Source: Winogradskyella pelagia (GTDB lineage Bacteria > Bacteroidota > Bacteroidia > Flavobacteriales > Flavobacteriaceae). Taken from it: a stretch of 64,000 nt of DNA. The DNA is taken from positions 1-64,000 of the forward strand of contig NZ_JAGEVF010000013.1 of assembly GCF_017581965.1 (NCBI RefSeq), given 5' to 3'. Within the stretch, counting starts at the first letter, position 1; each line of letters starts with the position of its first letter. The notes under the pieces were generated by a model. That model worked only from the letters and a program-made list of their open reading frames with translations. It searched no databases and was not told the origin of the DNA. Shown one piece after another: positions 8,401 through 15,840 of this stretch. Both the position numbers and the translations under genes were made by a program.

Positions 8401-10856
8401 CAGGTAACACCCTTAGTAATTCCTTAGATTCAGGATATAATGCTGTTGCATTTATAAGAATATTTACGGCAAGTTTTGATTTCCGAGATGTAGTGACCAT
8501 GCCATTAATGGCAGGAGAGTCCTTCTCTTTAACTTACGATGTAGCTACAATACCAGACGCAGGTATAGTTCAGTACGGATTTATTGTTAGTGGACCAGGT
8601 GCTTTGGGCGCTGATAGTGGCTCACTAGGCACTGTAGTTGTGGAGGGTGTAGATACGGCGTGTGTACCTTTTAATAACGTATGTGGTGAAAGCACTGAAA
8701 TAACTTTTACGGCAACTGATGCCTGTGGTCAGAGTTCATCAACAACTGCTACCTTTAGCTTAGAAGAACCAACCCCTTGTACAGGTGATGTTGTAACGGT
8801 ATCTATTACGTTTGATAATTTTCCTGAAGAGACAAGTTGGGCAATTTTAGATGGTGACGGATTGGAAGTTGCTTCTGGAGGCCCTTATGGTGATGAGCCC
8901 GATGGATCCACTTTTATGGAGGACATATGTCTTGAAGAGGGATGTTACGATTTCATAATTTTCGATGCTTTTGGTGATGGTATTTGTTGTTCTTTTGGCG
9001 AAGGTTCTTATTCGGTAACAGATAGTAATGGTGCAATTTTGGCATCAGGAGGCGAGTTTGGCTCTGATGAAACAACCAATTTCTGTATTTCTGGCGGTTG
9101 TGACGTTAATGCACCTTCAGTTTGGACAGGTGATATCGACTCTGATTGGACCAATGCAGCCAACTGGTTAGACAGTGCAGCGCCAGGGTTGTCAACAAAC
9201 GGTGAGATAACCATTCCAATGGTATCTTCAAACAACTACCCTGTTTTAACGGTAGGTCAAGACCTTTACATCAACGAATGTTCAACAGTGACTGTTGAGA
9301 GCAATGCCTCGTTAACGGTAAATGCTAATGTTGTAGTGAATAACGATGGTATGGTTACTAACAATGGTTCTGTGACATTTGAATCTGACGAAACAGGAAC
9401 AGCCTATATAGGTTCAGGTTCGGGAATGTTTGTAGGAGACTTCACGGTAGAGCGATTTATTCCGGCTAAGCGTGCTTATCGTCAGTTAAGTCCAGCGGTT
9501 ACAACGAGTACACCAATTTCAGACAACTGGCAACAGGACACACATATTACAGGTCCTGCTGGCAATACAGACGGATTTGATGTGACGGAAACCGGTAATC
9601 CATCAGCGTATATTTTTGATAATGTTGTTTATGATTATATTCAACTAGCAAATACCAACGCTACTAACCTCATACCAGGTACGATGTATCACATTCTAGT
9701 AAGAGGAGATAGAAATACAGACTTGACCAATAATAATGCCACTCCTTCGATTACCACGTTAAGAGCAACGGGAGAGTTAACAGCTGATAACAATGGTTCT
9801 CAAACCATAGCAGTTAATGTACCAGACCAGCGCTTTATTGCTGTTGGTAATCCATTCCAAGCTCAGGTAGATATGAATGAGGTGTTGACTACTGATGCAA
9901 CTAATATCAGTCCTAATTTCTATTGGGTTTGGGATCCAACCCTTGGTGAAAGAGGTGCTTATACAGCAATATTGGCTGCAGATGGTACAGCTTCAGTTGG
10001 AGATTCAGATGCTAACCAATATTTACAAGCTGGTCAAGCAGGTTGGGTGTACACGGAAGCTGCCGGAGAGTCATCCGTAAGTTTTACACAGTCTAGTAAG
10101 TACATCGGTATGGAAACCGACGTTTTCAGAAACTCTAGTAATGTTAGTAGTTTAGGAAAATTACGATTATCCTTGTACGAGAGTAATGCGCTTGCCAACA
10201 ATGAAACGGCAGCGGATGGTGTGTTGATTATGTTTGATGCTAATGGCAACAATGCAGTTGATGCTAATGATGCACTTAACATTACCAACCTAGATGAGAA
10301 TTTTGCAATAGACAATAATGGTGACTTATTAAGTATTGAGAACAGAGCACAGCCTCAGGATCAAGACGAGATTCAATTAGAGGTCAATACGTATAGAAAT
10401 ACTAATTATACTATTGTAGCAGAAGGAATTGCAATGCAAGATGCAACGGCATTCTTATTAGACCAGTATACAGGTAGTTTAACTGAAATTCCACAAACTG
10501 GATCTGTGAGTTATACCTATACTGTAGATCTAAATGTAACCGAAAGTGTCTCAGGTGATCGCTTTAAGATTGTATTCGAAGCTAATTCCTTATCTGTTGG
10601 ATCACAGGATTTAGAAGACCTTCTATTATATCCTAACCCAAATACAGGTATATTCTTCATTAATGTTCCTGTTGGAATGGATGATTTAGATGTAACTATT
10701 TACTCAGTGTTAGGTGTTAAAGTCTACAACGAGAGTGGATTTAGTGCAGGACAGAATATCACAATAGATACCAACCGCATGTTAAGTCCAGGGTCATATC
10801 TAGTGGAACTGAGTTCTAACGGAAAAACAACAACCAAGAAATTGATTATTAACTAA
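5487..10856 (+). CDS. Giant secreted multidomain protein with T9SS type A sorting domain (second)
   Basis: A 1789-residue protein with a signal peptide (hydrophobic 4-22, cleavage near VSAQ). Visible modules: a beta-rich region at 48-230 (FEGLGDLDLP) like those in surface-sorted proteins; a CBM-like module at about 445-605 (VNGGFETGDFTGW); one Ig-like repeat (about 645-705, YSGTGVTDDGNG); a PPC-like domain (about 704-832, NDLCADATLIACGD); a HYR-like segment; a Cys-rich beta domain (about 1095-1205, FGDGICCSFG); then the 580-residue C-terminal block from residue 1212 shared with the first giant protein. The type A T9SS signal covers the last 75 residues (LLYPNPNTG ... KKLIIN). Role inferred as surface or extracellular binding; no catalytic motif recognised. 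The tiny PID-CTERM-like gene follows after 14 bases. Confidence 0.85.
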   Translation: MKIRLLFLFLIVYALFLPQGVSAQTTDTGQQPSLVLPGTQATITPQQVRQLGEASVNNGFSENTGTFVLDFEGLGDLDLPLDFYNGGLSDQGFSGPNFGISFNADAIALIDSDEGGSGNIANEPSPSTGFIFLGSDSTPILNLPAGFETGFSFFYCAINFASEVQVYDGLDGTGNLLGSAVLPITPSLGLGDPNGAFDNFQEVSIPFSGIAKSIVFGGAENQVVFDDITFGNIVAGCDAFAGSILFDDQSTQFEGCAGTGDLAAINVVEDGQPVGENTGWIITDAADGTILGLPTAPPFDLSAAPAGTCNIYKIAYENDLTGLMMQGNIANLDGCFDLSEPISVVRLEGDVCAPEPCTISNTTLVSTLCVGADNLLVTVSFDVTNGSGSYELIDVDTDTAIGTLTAAETATGLTIEGTVPRPTTAGTAINVKVVDTAVSSGTTELAVNGGFETGDFTGWSQFPSPSGSQTIDGSNPSEGNFAANVFNDEPASASVLKNANIGIGTVNPGDEITISFDIRGSGANGGVGFAEFFSEIDGGGVSSADLLGGAPLPLNADPNVWTPLSFTVTAGPDVSAGVSFQVVAVTGGVEGSQSNLFIDNLSITVEAESAQCMGDPIEVALPYTEVTFTGPGDQEVNSGELTGLGGGLPVGGVYSGTGVTDDGNGETYSFDTAFLDGGPVTITYSFTDANGCTYSASDEVGLLQSGPDNDLCADATLIACGDTISGSTADATFDDVGTCGTSNTANGVWYRFVGIDGEATISTCGTANFDTKISVFTGVCDDLTCVDGNDDGTGCADFTSELTIATTAGVEYYVLVHGFGTGSGDFDLSLICVDPCDGDTEAPEITMEAQNESVDCGSDDIEGAFEAWLANNGGAEATDANGVTWSNNACSENTFTVDEFANWIGFIARLDAGGGFIGGEPAPLSAITSEVGPGNQMTLQPSLSQPFDPNVTIEGITYVEDPSLVGQELTFTGNTLSNSLDSGYNAVAFIRIFTASFDFRDVVTMPLMAGESFSLTYDVATIPDAGIVQYGFIVSGPGALGADSGSLGTVVVEGVDTACVPFNNVCGESTEITFTATDACGQSSSTTATFSLEEPTPCTGDVVTVSITFDNFPEETSWAILDGDGLEVASGGPYGDEPDGSTFMEDICLEEGCYDFIIFDAFGDGICCSFGEGSYSVTDSNGAILASGGEFGSDETTNFCISGGCDVNAPSVWTGDIDSDWTNAANWLDSAAPGLSTNGEITIPMVSSNNYPVLTVGQDLYINECSTVTVESNASLTVNANVVVNNDGMVTNNGSVTFESDETGTAYIGSGSGMFVGDFTVERFIPAKRAYRQLSPAVTTSTPISDNWQQDTHITGPAGNTDGFDVTETGNPSAYIFDNVVYDYIQLANTNATNLIPGTMYHILVRGDRNTDLTNNNATPSITTLRATGELTADNNGSQTIAVNVPDQRFIAVGNPFQAQVDMNEVLTTDATNISPNFYWVWDPTLGERGAYTAILAADGTASVGDSDANQYLQAGQAGWVYTEAAGESSVSFTQSSKYIGMETDVFRNSSNVSSLGKLRLSLYESNALANNETAADGVLIMFDANGNNAVDANDALNITNLDENFAIDNNGDLLSIENRAQPQDQDEIQLEVNTYRNTNYTIVAEGIAMQDATAFLLDQYTGSLTEIPQTGSVSYTYTVDLNVTESVSGDRFKIVFEANSLSVGSQDLEDLLLYPNPNTGIFFINVPVGMDDLDVTIYSVLGVKVYNESGFSAGQNITIDTNRMLSPGSYLVELSSNGKTTTKKLIIN

Positions 10857-10870
10857 TAAATTAAAGGATA

Positions 10871-11080
10871 ATGAAAAATTCTAAAAACACATTTTTAAAA
10901 ATCATTAGTACCATGGCAATTGTTATTGCCATGGTAGTAACAACCAATTTAAATGCGCAGGGACCTCCGGGAGGATCTACTGATACTCAAGACGCTATAC
11001 CACTGGATGGTGGCTTAATTGCACTAGTAATTGGTGCCGCAGCATTTGGTGTAAAAAAATTGCGTGATAATAAAAAGTGA
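10871..11080 (+). CDS. Tiny PID-CTERM-like exosortase substrate, copy 2
   Basis: A 69-residue protein: signal peptide, GPPGGSTDTQDA, PLDGG, hydrophobic stretch and KKLRDNKK tail. The mature-region DNA is nearly the same as copy 1, including silent positions, which points to recent duplication or gene conversion. The stop TGA (11078-11080) overlaps the GTG start of xrtF (11077-11079), so translation of the substrate and its sortase is probably coupled. It lies 14 bases after the giant gene. Inferred role: the main XrtF target; its own function is unknown. Confidence 0.78.
   Translation: MKNSKNTFLKIISTMAIVIAMVVTTNLNAQGPPGGSTDTQDAIPLDGGLIALVIGAAAFGVKKLRDNKK
10909..10936. repeat. 12-bp perfect inverted repeat in the signal-peptide coding region, copy 2
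   Basis: TACCATGGCAAT (10909-10920), loop TGTT, ATTGCCATGGTA (10925-10936). Same stem and loop as 4748-4775. Confidence 0.9.
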
Positions 11081-11670
11081 TTTCAACGCATTTAACATTG
11101 CGAGAAATTCCAATTCCAATAAGGCTTTTTTTAGGAAAAGCCTTATTGTTTTTTATTGTTTGGAAACTCGTTTTTCTAGGGTTTTTATCGGAGTCTAAGG
11201 TATTGGATTACCCTTTGACGACTAATGTCGGCAAGGCTTCAACAGAGTTGCTTAACAGTATTGGTTCAATGTCTGGGTACAAGTCGGTACGAGAGGTCGT
11301 TACTAAAGTAGAGGGTAATGAATCCTTTACCGAGGAAATATCGCAGATATATCACAATGACAAGAAAATCCTATATGTAGAAGATGGCTGTAATGGCTTG
11401 GAACTGCTAGTGCTTTATATTGGCTTTATTGTTTGTATGCCTTCAAATATTTGGCGAAAAATCTTTTTTATCATAGGAGGTGTTGTAATCCTTCATGCAG
11501 CAAATATTATAAGGAGCATGGCTCTAATTTATGTTCGCGAGTATCATGAGCTGTATTTCGATTTTGCACATACTTATCTGTTTAAACTAGTTTTGTATGC
11601 GGTGACCTTTGTACTATGGATAATTTATGCTAAAAAAATTCACCTGTTAAATGAAATCCCAAAAGCCTAA
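11077..11670 (+). CDS. xrtF: Exosortase family protein XrtF
   Basis: A 197-residue polytopic membrane protein expected to cut PID-CTERM-like tails at the outer face of the inner membrane. It shows the exosortase triad: Cys105 in EDGCNGLELL, Arg146 in NIIRSM and His165 in FDFAH. Hydrophobic helices lie near 18-37, 107-124, 128-142 and 170-186. The GTG start overlaps the TGA of the tiny substrate gene (GTGA), and the 3' end overlaps the next gene by 20 bases. No ATG suits the first membrane helix, so GTG is preferred. Codons 15-23 form a terminator-like hairpin that could attenuate xrtF relative to the substrate. Known family: flavobacterial XrtF, small and normally beside its target. Confidence 0.88.
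   Translation: MISTHLTLREIPIPIRLFLGKALLFFIVWKLVFLGFLSESKVLDYPLTTNVGKASTELLNSIGSMSGYKSVREVVTKVEGNESFTEEISQIYHNDKKILYVEDGCNGLELLVLYIGFIVCMPSNIWRKIFFIIGGVVILHAANIIRSMALIYVREYHELYFDFAHTYLFKLVLYAVTFVLWIIYAKKIHLLNEIPKA
11120..11154 (+). terminator. Terminator-like hairpin inside the xrtF start (possible attenuator)
   Basis: Stem TAAGGCTTTT (11120-11129), loop TTTAGG, stem AAAAGCCTTA (11136-11145): ten perfect pairs, followed by TTGTTTTTT. It is inside the xrtF reading frame and is shared with the remnant at 4958-4990. Ribosomes translating from GTG 11077 could melt it; otherwise transcripts would end after the tiny gene. Inference from sequence only. Confidence 0.5.
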
Positions 11671-12064
11671 TAGATACCATTACATTCTGGGGCTAGTTGT
11701 AATCCTTTTGTTTTATTCTTGCTACTTGATTTTTTTTGCGGATAAAAAAAATATAGATTTTATTCCGAGAAAATTAAGACATGTCATTACACTAGGTTTT
11801 ACTATTGCTGTGTATTTAGCTGGTATTACATTTCTCAAAAAAATAGGTGTTGTTTGGATGAAAACACTTTGGAACATAGTCTATATATTTGGTTTGCTCA
11901 TAATAGCTTTAATTGGATTGTATGATTGGGTATTTCTTACTGGACAGCCAAATGTGAAATTAAGTATGTTTGCTAGGGCCATTCAAGAATTATTAATGTC
12001 TCCGATATTATATATAGCGATAGGTCTTTTGTATAAATCCTTATTGAAGCCACCAAAAGTTTAA
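11651..12064 (+). CDS. Exosortase F system-associated membrane protein
   Basis: A 137-residue protein with four or so membrane helices (about 11-29, 45-62, 74-91, 112-129) and basic loops. Its 20-base overlap with the end of xrtF and its size fit the XrtF-system-associated family of Bacteroidetes, whose exact role is not known. It probably assists or stabilises the exosortase in the inner membrane. Start ATG 11651 is inside the last codons of xrtF, which suggests coupled translation. Last gene of the locus: the next gene is convergent. Confidence 0.8.
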   Translation: MKSQKPNRYHYILGLVVILLFYSCYLIFFADKKNIDFIPRKLRHVITLGFTIAVYLAGITFLKKIGVVWMKTLWNIVYIFGLLIIALIGLYDWVFLTGQPNVKLSMFARAIQELLMSPILYIAIGLLYKSLLKPPKV

Positions 12065-12146
12065 CAACCCCTTAAATAGGAAAATGTATTCATTGCAATT
12101 TATATTAAGTTCGGGCTAGTAGTTTAAAATAGCTAGATGGTATATT

Positions 12147-13388
12147 CTACAGGCTTCTTAAAGCCGTTAACTCTGCAATTTTACAAATAACTTTCACAGC
12201 TTTTTCCATACTTTCCACGGGTACGTATTCATAGCGACCATGAAAATTATGTCCACCTGCAAAGATATTTGGGCAGGGTAGTCCCATATAGGAAAGTTGA
12301 GAACCGTCGGTACCACCGCGAATTGGTTTTATTAGTGGTTTTATGCCAAGTGAAGTCATTGCTTCCTCTGCAATATCAACAATATGCATTACAGGTTCAA
12401 CCTTTTGCCTCATATTATAATATTGATCTGTAATAGTTATTGAGAAAATATCAGCTTCAAATTTGGTGTTTAAATCTTCTGTGACTTTTTTCATTAGTGC
12501 TTTTCGCGCTTCAAACTTATCCATATTATGATCCCTAATAATGTATTGTAAGGTAGTTTCCTCTACCTTGCCATCTATGGAAGTTAAATGGAAAAATCCT
12601 TGGTATCCTTCGGTGTGCTCAGGAGTTTCTAGGCGAGGTAAAGCATTAATAAATTCACTAGCATAATACATGCTGTTTACCATTTTACCTTTAGCATAGC
12701 CAGGGTGCACAATCTTTCCTTTAATTTTTACGACGGCTCCGGCAGCGTTAAAATTTTCGTATTCTAACTCGCCAATCTGGCTACCATCCATAGTGTAAGC
12801 CCAATCAGCACCAAATTTCTCAACATCAAATTTATGAGCGCCACGTCCGATTTCTTCATCTGGTGTAAAACCAACTTTTATCTCGCCATGCTTAATTTCA
12901 GGATGATTGATAAGGTATTCCATCGCAGTTACAATCTCGGTAATTCCTGCTTTATCATCAGCTCCAAGGAGTGTTGTGCCGTCTGTTGTTATTAAGGTTT
13001 GCCCTTTGTAAAGCAGTAAGTCTTCAAAATAATCGGGTGATAAAATAATACCTTCTTCTTTATTGAGCATGATGTCCTTTCCGTCATAGTTCTCAATGAG
13101 TTGCGGATTAACATTTGCACCGGTAAAATCTGGAGACGTATCGAAATGAGATATAAAACCAATGGTTGGTACCTTGTGGTCAACATTGCTTGGCAATGTT
13201 GCCATTATATAAGCATTATCATCAATGGATACGTCACTCATTCCTATTGCTTTAAGTTCTTCAGCAAGCTTATTGGCTAAGTCCCATTGTTTAGATGTGC
13301 TAGGTGTGGTGTCAGATGTCGGATCCGATTCTGTATCTATGGTAATATAACTTATAAACCTTTTTATTATGGGTTTCATATTTCTCAT
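12147..13388 (-). CDS. pepT: Peptidase T (tripeptide aminopeptidase)
   Basis: A 413-residue cytosolic M20B metallopeptidase that removes N-terminal residues from tripeptides. Zinc-site motifs are visible: HFDTSPD (first His and Asp), GADDKAG (bridging Asp), PDEEIG (catalytic and ligand Glu), [10 protein letters not shown], and the C-terminal ligand His in [12 protein letters not shown]. Length agrees with the PepT family. The start could be ATG 13388 or the ATG three codons later (MKPIIKRF); both are close to the divergent efflux operon, 100 bases away. It stands alone on the reverse strand and runs convergent to the XrtF genes. Confidence 0.93.
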   Translation of the reverse strand: MRNMKPIIKRFISYITIDTESDPTSDTTPSTSKQWDLANKLAEELKAIGMSDVSIDDNAYIMATLPSNVDHKVPTIGFISHFDTSPDFTGANVNPQLIENYDGKDIMLNKEEGIILSPDYFEDLLLYKGQTLITTDGTTLLGADDKAGITEIVTAMEYLINHPEIKHGEIKVGFTPDEEIGRGAHKFDVEKFGADWAYTMDGSQIGELEYENFNAAGAVVKIKGKIVHPGYAKGKMVNSMYYASEFINALPRLETPEHTEGYQGFFHLTSIDGKVEETTLQYIIRDHNMDKFEARKALMKKVTEDLNTKFEADIFSITITDQYYNMRQKVEPVMHIVDIAEEAMTSLGIKPLIKPIRGGTDGSQLSYMGLPCPNIFAGGHNFHGRYEYVPVESMEKAVKVICKIAELTALRSL

Positions 13389-13490
13389 TTTTATGATGTG
13401 AAAATACTGAGTTGAGTCAATAAAACTAACTATAATTGGACTTTTTTTAAAATATAAATTACATTAGCATTTCATTAACAGATTAAGACC

Positions 13491-15830
13491 ATGCGTCAGA
13501 TTTTACTTTTATTTACTTTTCTATTTAGCGTCTGCTTACTTAATGGTCAAAAAAAGACTTTTACTATAGGGTTCTTGCTGGACAATACGAATTCTGAAAT
13601 TGAGATTTTATTGGATGCCTTAGAAGATGAAATTACCGCAGTAGTTGGTGAAGATGCTATTGTAAATTTTTCCAAATCAAATAGAATAGTTAATAATTTT
13701 GATGAAGCTATTGCCAATAAAAATTATGATAAGTATCTCAATGGAGATATAGATATAATTATTGCCTTTGGGATTGTAAATAATGCTATAATCTACAAAA
13801 GACAAAATTATCCCAAACCAACTATAGTATTTGGGTCATTGAGCACAGAACTACTTGAAGGTTTTGAATTAAAAACAAATATTAAAAATTACACATCGAT
13901 AATTACTACCCAATCCTACAGGGAAGATTTAGAATATCTTATTGAGCTGGCTAAACCAAAACAGATTGGAGTTGTACTTGAGGCCGGATACCTAACAAGT
14001 TCTCGAGTAAAAACAATATTTAGTGAACTAGGTTCAGAATTAGGATTTGAGCCTAAATTAATTTCATTTAAAAAATTAGAAGATATTACCAATAATCTTG
14101 ATGATATTGATGCGCTCTATCTTGCTGGTGGTTATTATTTAGAGAATAACGAGGTTCGAGAATTGGCCGAATTATTAATTGAAAAGAAAATACCTTCATT
14201 TACGGCTAACCCAATTGATGATGTTGAAAATGGAATTTTGGCAACAAATCACGATAAGTCATCTCTTGAGCAATTTTTTAGACGTCTTGCCCTTTCTGTA
14301 GAGTCAATTGTTAACGATAATCCCGTGGATGCATTAGGAGTGAAGTTAGAGGCAAATAAGGCCTTAACAATAAATTATAATACAGCCGATAGAATTGGAT
14401 TGCCACTTAAGTATAGCTTAATAGCAACTACTAATTTTATTGGTGATCCAAAAAAAAAGGTGGCAAATAGAACTTATAACCTTGTGGCTGTAATGCAAGA
14501 GGCTATAATTGAAAATTTACAACTAGAAACTTTTAGGCAAGATATAGAACTTACAAACAAGGATTTTCAATTAAGCAAAAGTGAATATTTACCAGATGTT
14601 TCTGCAAATGCGGCCGGAAATTATACAGACCCATCTATAGCAGAACTTGGCTTTGGCCAAACTCCAGAAGTACAAACCATCGGAAACGTAAGCTTAAATC
14701 AGTTGGTTTTCTCAAATGCAGCCAATGCAAATATCACGATTCAAAGAGCTTTGAGAGATGCACAACAAGAGAGTTATAACAGTGAAGAGTTAAATACCAT
14801 TTTTAGTGCGGCTCAAGCCTATTTTAATGCTCTAATCTTAAAAGCCAACCTAAGTATTCAAAATCAAAACCTGGGTTTAACGAAGTATAATTTAAAAATA
14901 GCCGAGGAAAATTACGAAGCTGGTCAAGCTGGTAAGTCAGATGTTTTGAGGTTTAGATCAGAATTGGCACAGAATACGCAACAAATGGTAGAAGCGGTTA
15001 ATCTAATGGAACAATCGTTTTACCAATTGAATTTTATCTTAAATAATCCCATTGATTCTAAAATTGACGTTGAGGAAGCTGAACTGTTAAAAGGAGTGTT
15101 TGAAACCTATAATTACAAACAACTTGGTACATTCCTAGATGACCCAACGTTAAGACTGCCATTTGTGAAGTTTTTAGTGCAAGAAGCGATGAATAATGCA
15201 CCAGAGCTTAAAGCTCTAGATTTTAATTTAGAGGCTACTCAAAGATCCGAACGACTATTTGGAGCAGGACGTTTTCTGCCAACAGTAGCCTTACAAGGAC
15301 AATACAATTACGAATTTAGTAGATCAGGTGCAGGGTCTTCATTTATAGGCGGCCTAAGACGACCTAAGGATTTCTACACTGTTGGTTTAAATGTTACCCT
15401 TCCAATTTTCAATCAAAACAAACAAAACATTAATCAGCAGATTGCTGAAATTCAAACGGAACAGCTTAATGTTAGTAAAGACAATGTGAAATTAAATATA
15501 GAGAAAAACATTAATGATGCCGTTCTCGAGATCATTAATCAGATTTCTAATATTCAATTGTCAAAAGTATTTGAAGAAACAGCAAAAGAGGCTTTGGAAT
15601 TAACTCAAACCTCTTACGCAAGTGGAGCCGTAAACATTGTTCAACTTTTAGATGCTCAGAACAATTACTTGCAAGCTCAGTTGGCAAGTGCAAATGCAAC
15701 CTATAATTATTTACTGACATCACTTCAATTAGAGCGTTTCCTAGGGACTTTCTTTTTATTACAAACCGAAGAAGAGCGCAAGGAATTCACAAGGCGTTTT
15801 TTAGAGTTTACGCAAATAAATAATGATTAA
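13491..15830 (+). CDS. TolC-like outer membrane efflux protein with N-terminal substrate-binding-protein-like domain
   Basis: A 779-residue protein. A signal peptide (about 1-19) is followed by a region at 23-320 that looks like a periplasmic ABC substrate-binding domain of the TrpX type (TIGFLLDNTNSEIE, DIIIAFGI, ALYLAGGYYL). From about 335 to 770 it is a TolC/OEP protein with the typical internal duplication of long coiled helices (VLRFRSELAQNTQ, then VQLLDAQNNYLQAQ). A usual TolC has about 430-480 residues, so the extra domain nearly doubles it. It begins an operon with an adaptor (10-base gap or 8-base overlap) and an RND pump. Role: outer-membrane exit duct of a tripartite pump. The binding domain may sample ligands in the periplasm, which is an inference. 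Confidence 0.85.
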   Translation: MRQILLLFTFLFSVCLLNGQKKTFTIGFLLDNTNSEIEILLDALEDEITAVVGEDAIVNFSKSNRIVNNFDEAIANKNYDKYLNGDIDIIIAFGIVNNAIIYKRQNYPKPTIVFGSLSTELLEGFELKTNIKNYTSIITTQSYREDLEYLIELAKPKQIGVVLEAGYLTSSRVKTIFSELGSELGFEPKLISFKKLEDITNNLDDIDALYLAGGYYLENNEVRELAELLIEKKIPSFTANPIDDVENGILATNHDKSSLEQFFRRLALSVESIVNDNPVDALGVKLEANKALTINYNTADRIGLPLKYSLIATTNFIGDPKKKVANRTYNLVAVMQEAIIENLQLETFRQDIELTNKDFQLSKSEYLPDVSANAAGNYTDPSIAELGFGQTPEVQTIGNVSLNQLVFSNAANANITIQRALRDAQQESYNSEELNTIFSAAQAYFNALILKANLSIQNQNLGLTKYNLKIAEENYEAGQAGKSDVLRFRSELAQNTQQMVEAVNLMEQSFYQLNFILNNPIDSKIDVEEAELLKGVFETYNYKQLGTFLDDPTLRLPFVKFLVQEAMNNAPELKALDFNLEATQRSERLFGAGRFLPTVALQGQYNYEFSRSGAGSSFIGGLRRPKDFYTVGLNVTLPIFNQNKQNINQQIAEIQTEQLNVSKDNVKLNIEKNINDAVLEIINQISNIQLSKVFEETAKEALELTQTSYASGAVNIVQLLDAQNNYLQAQLASANATYNYLLTSLQLERFLGTFFLLQTEEERKEFTRRFLEFTQINND

Positions 15831-15840
15831 TCAAACTATT

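Larger units (their letters stand above)
9120..11150 (+). repeat. Long direct repeat, copy 2
   Basis: Partner of 2956-4990, offset by about 6.16 kb. It runs from the VWTG coding point in the giant gene through the tiny gene into the first 25 codons of intact xrtF. Homologous recombination between the copies would delete about 6.2 kb and fuse the first giant gene to the intact xrtF operon. Confidence 0.8.

Noticed and set aside
1..12064. Mobile element or phage as cause of the duplication
   Set aside because: No transposase, integrase, terminal inverted repeats or target-site duplications seen; simple recombination or tandem duplication explains it.
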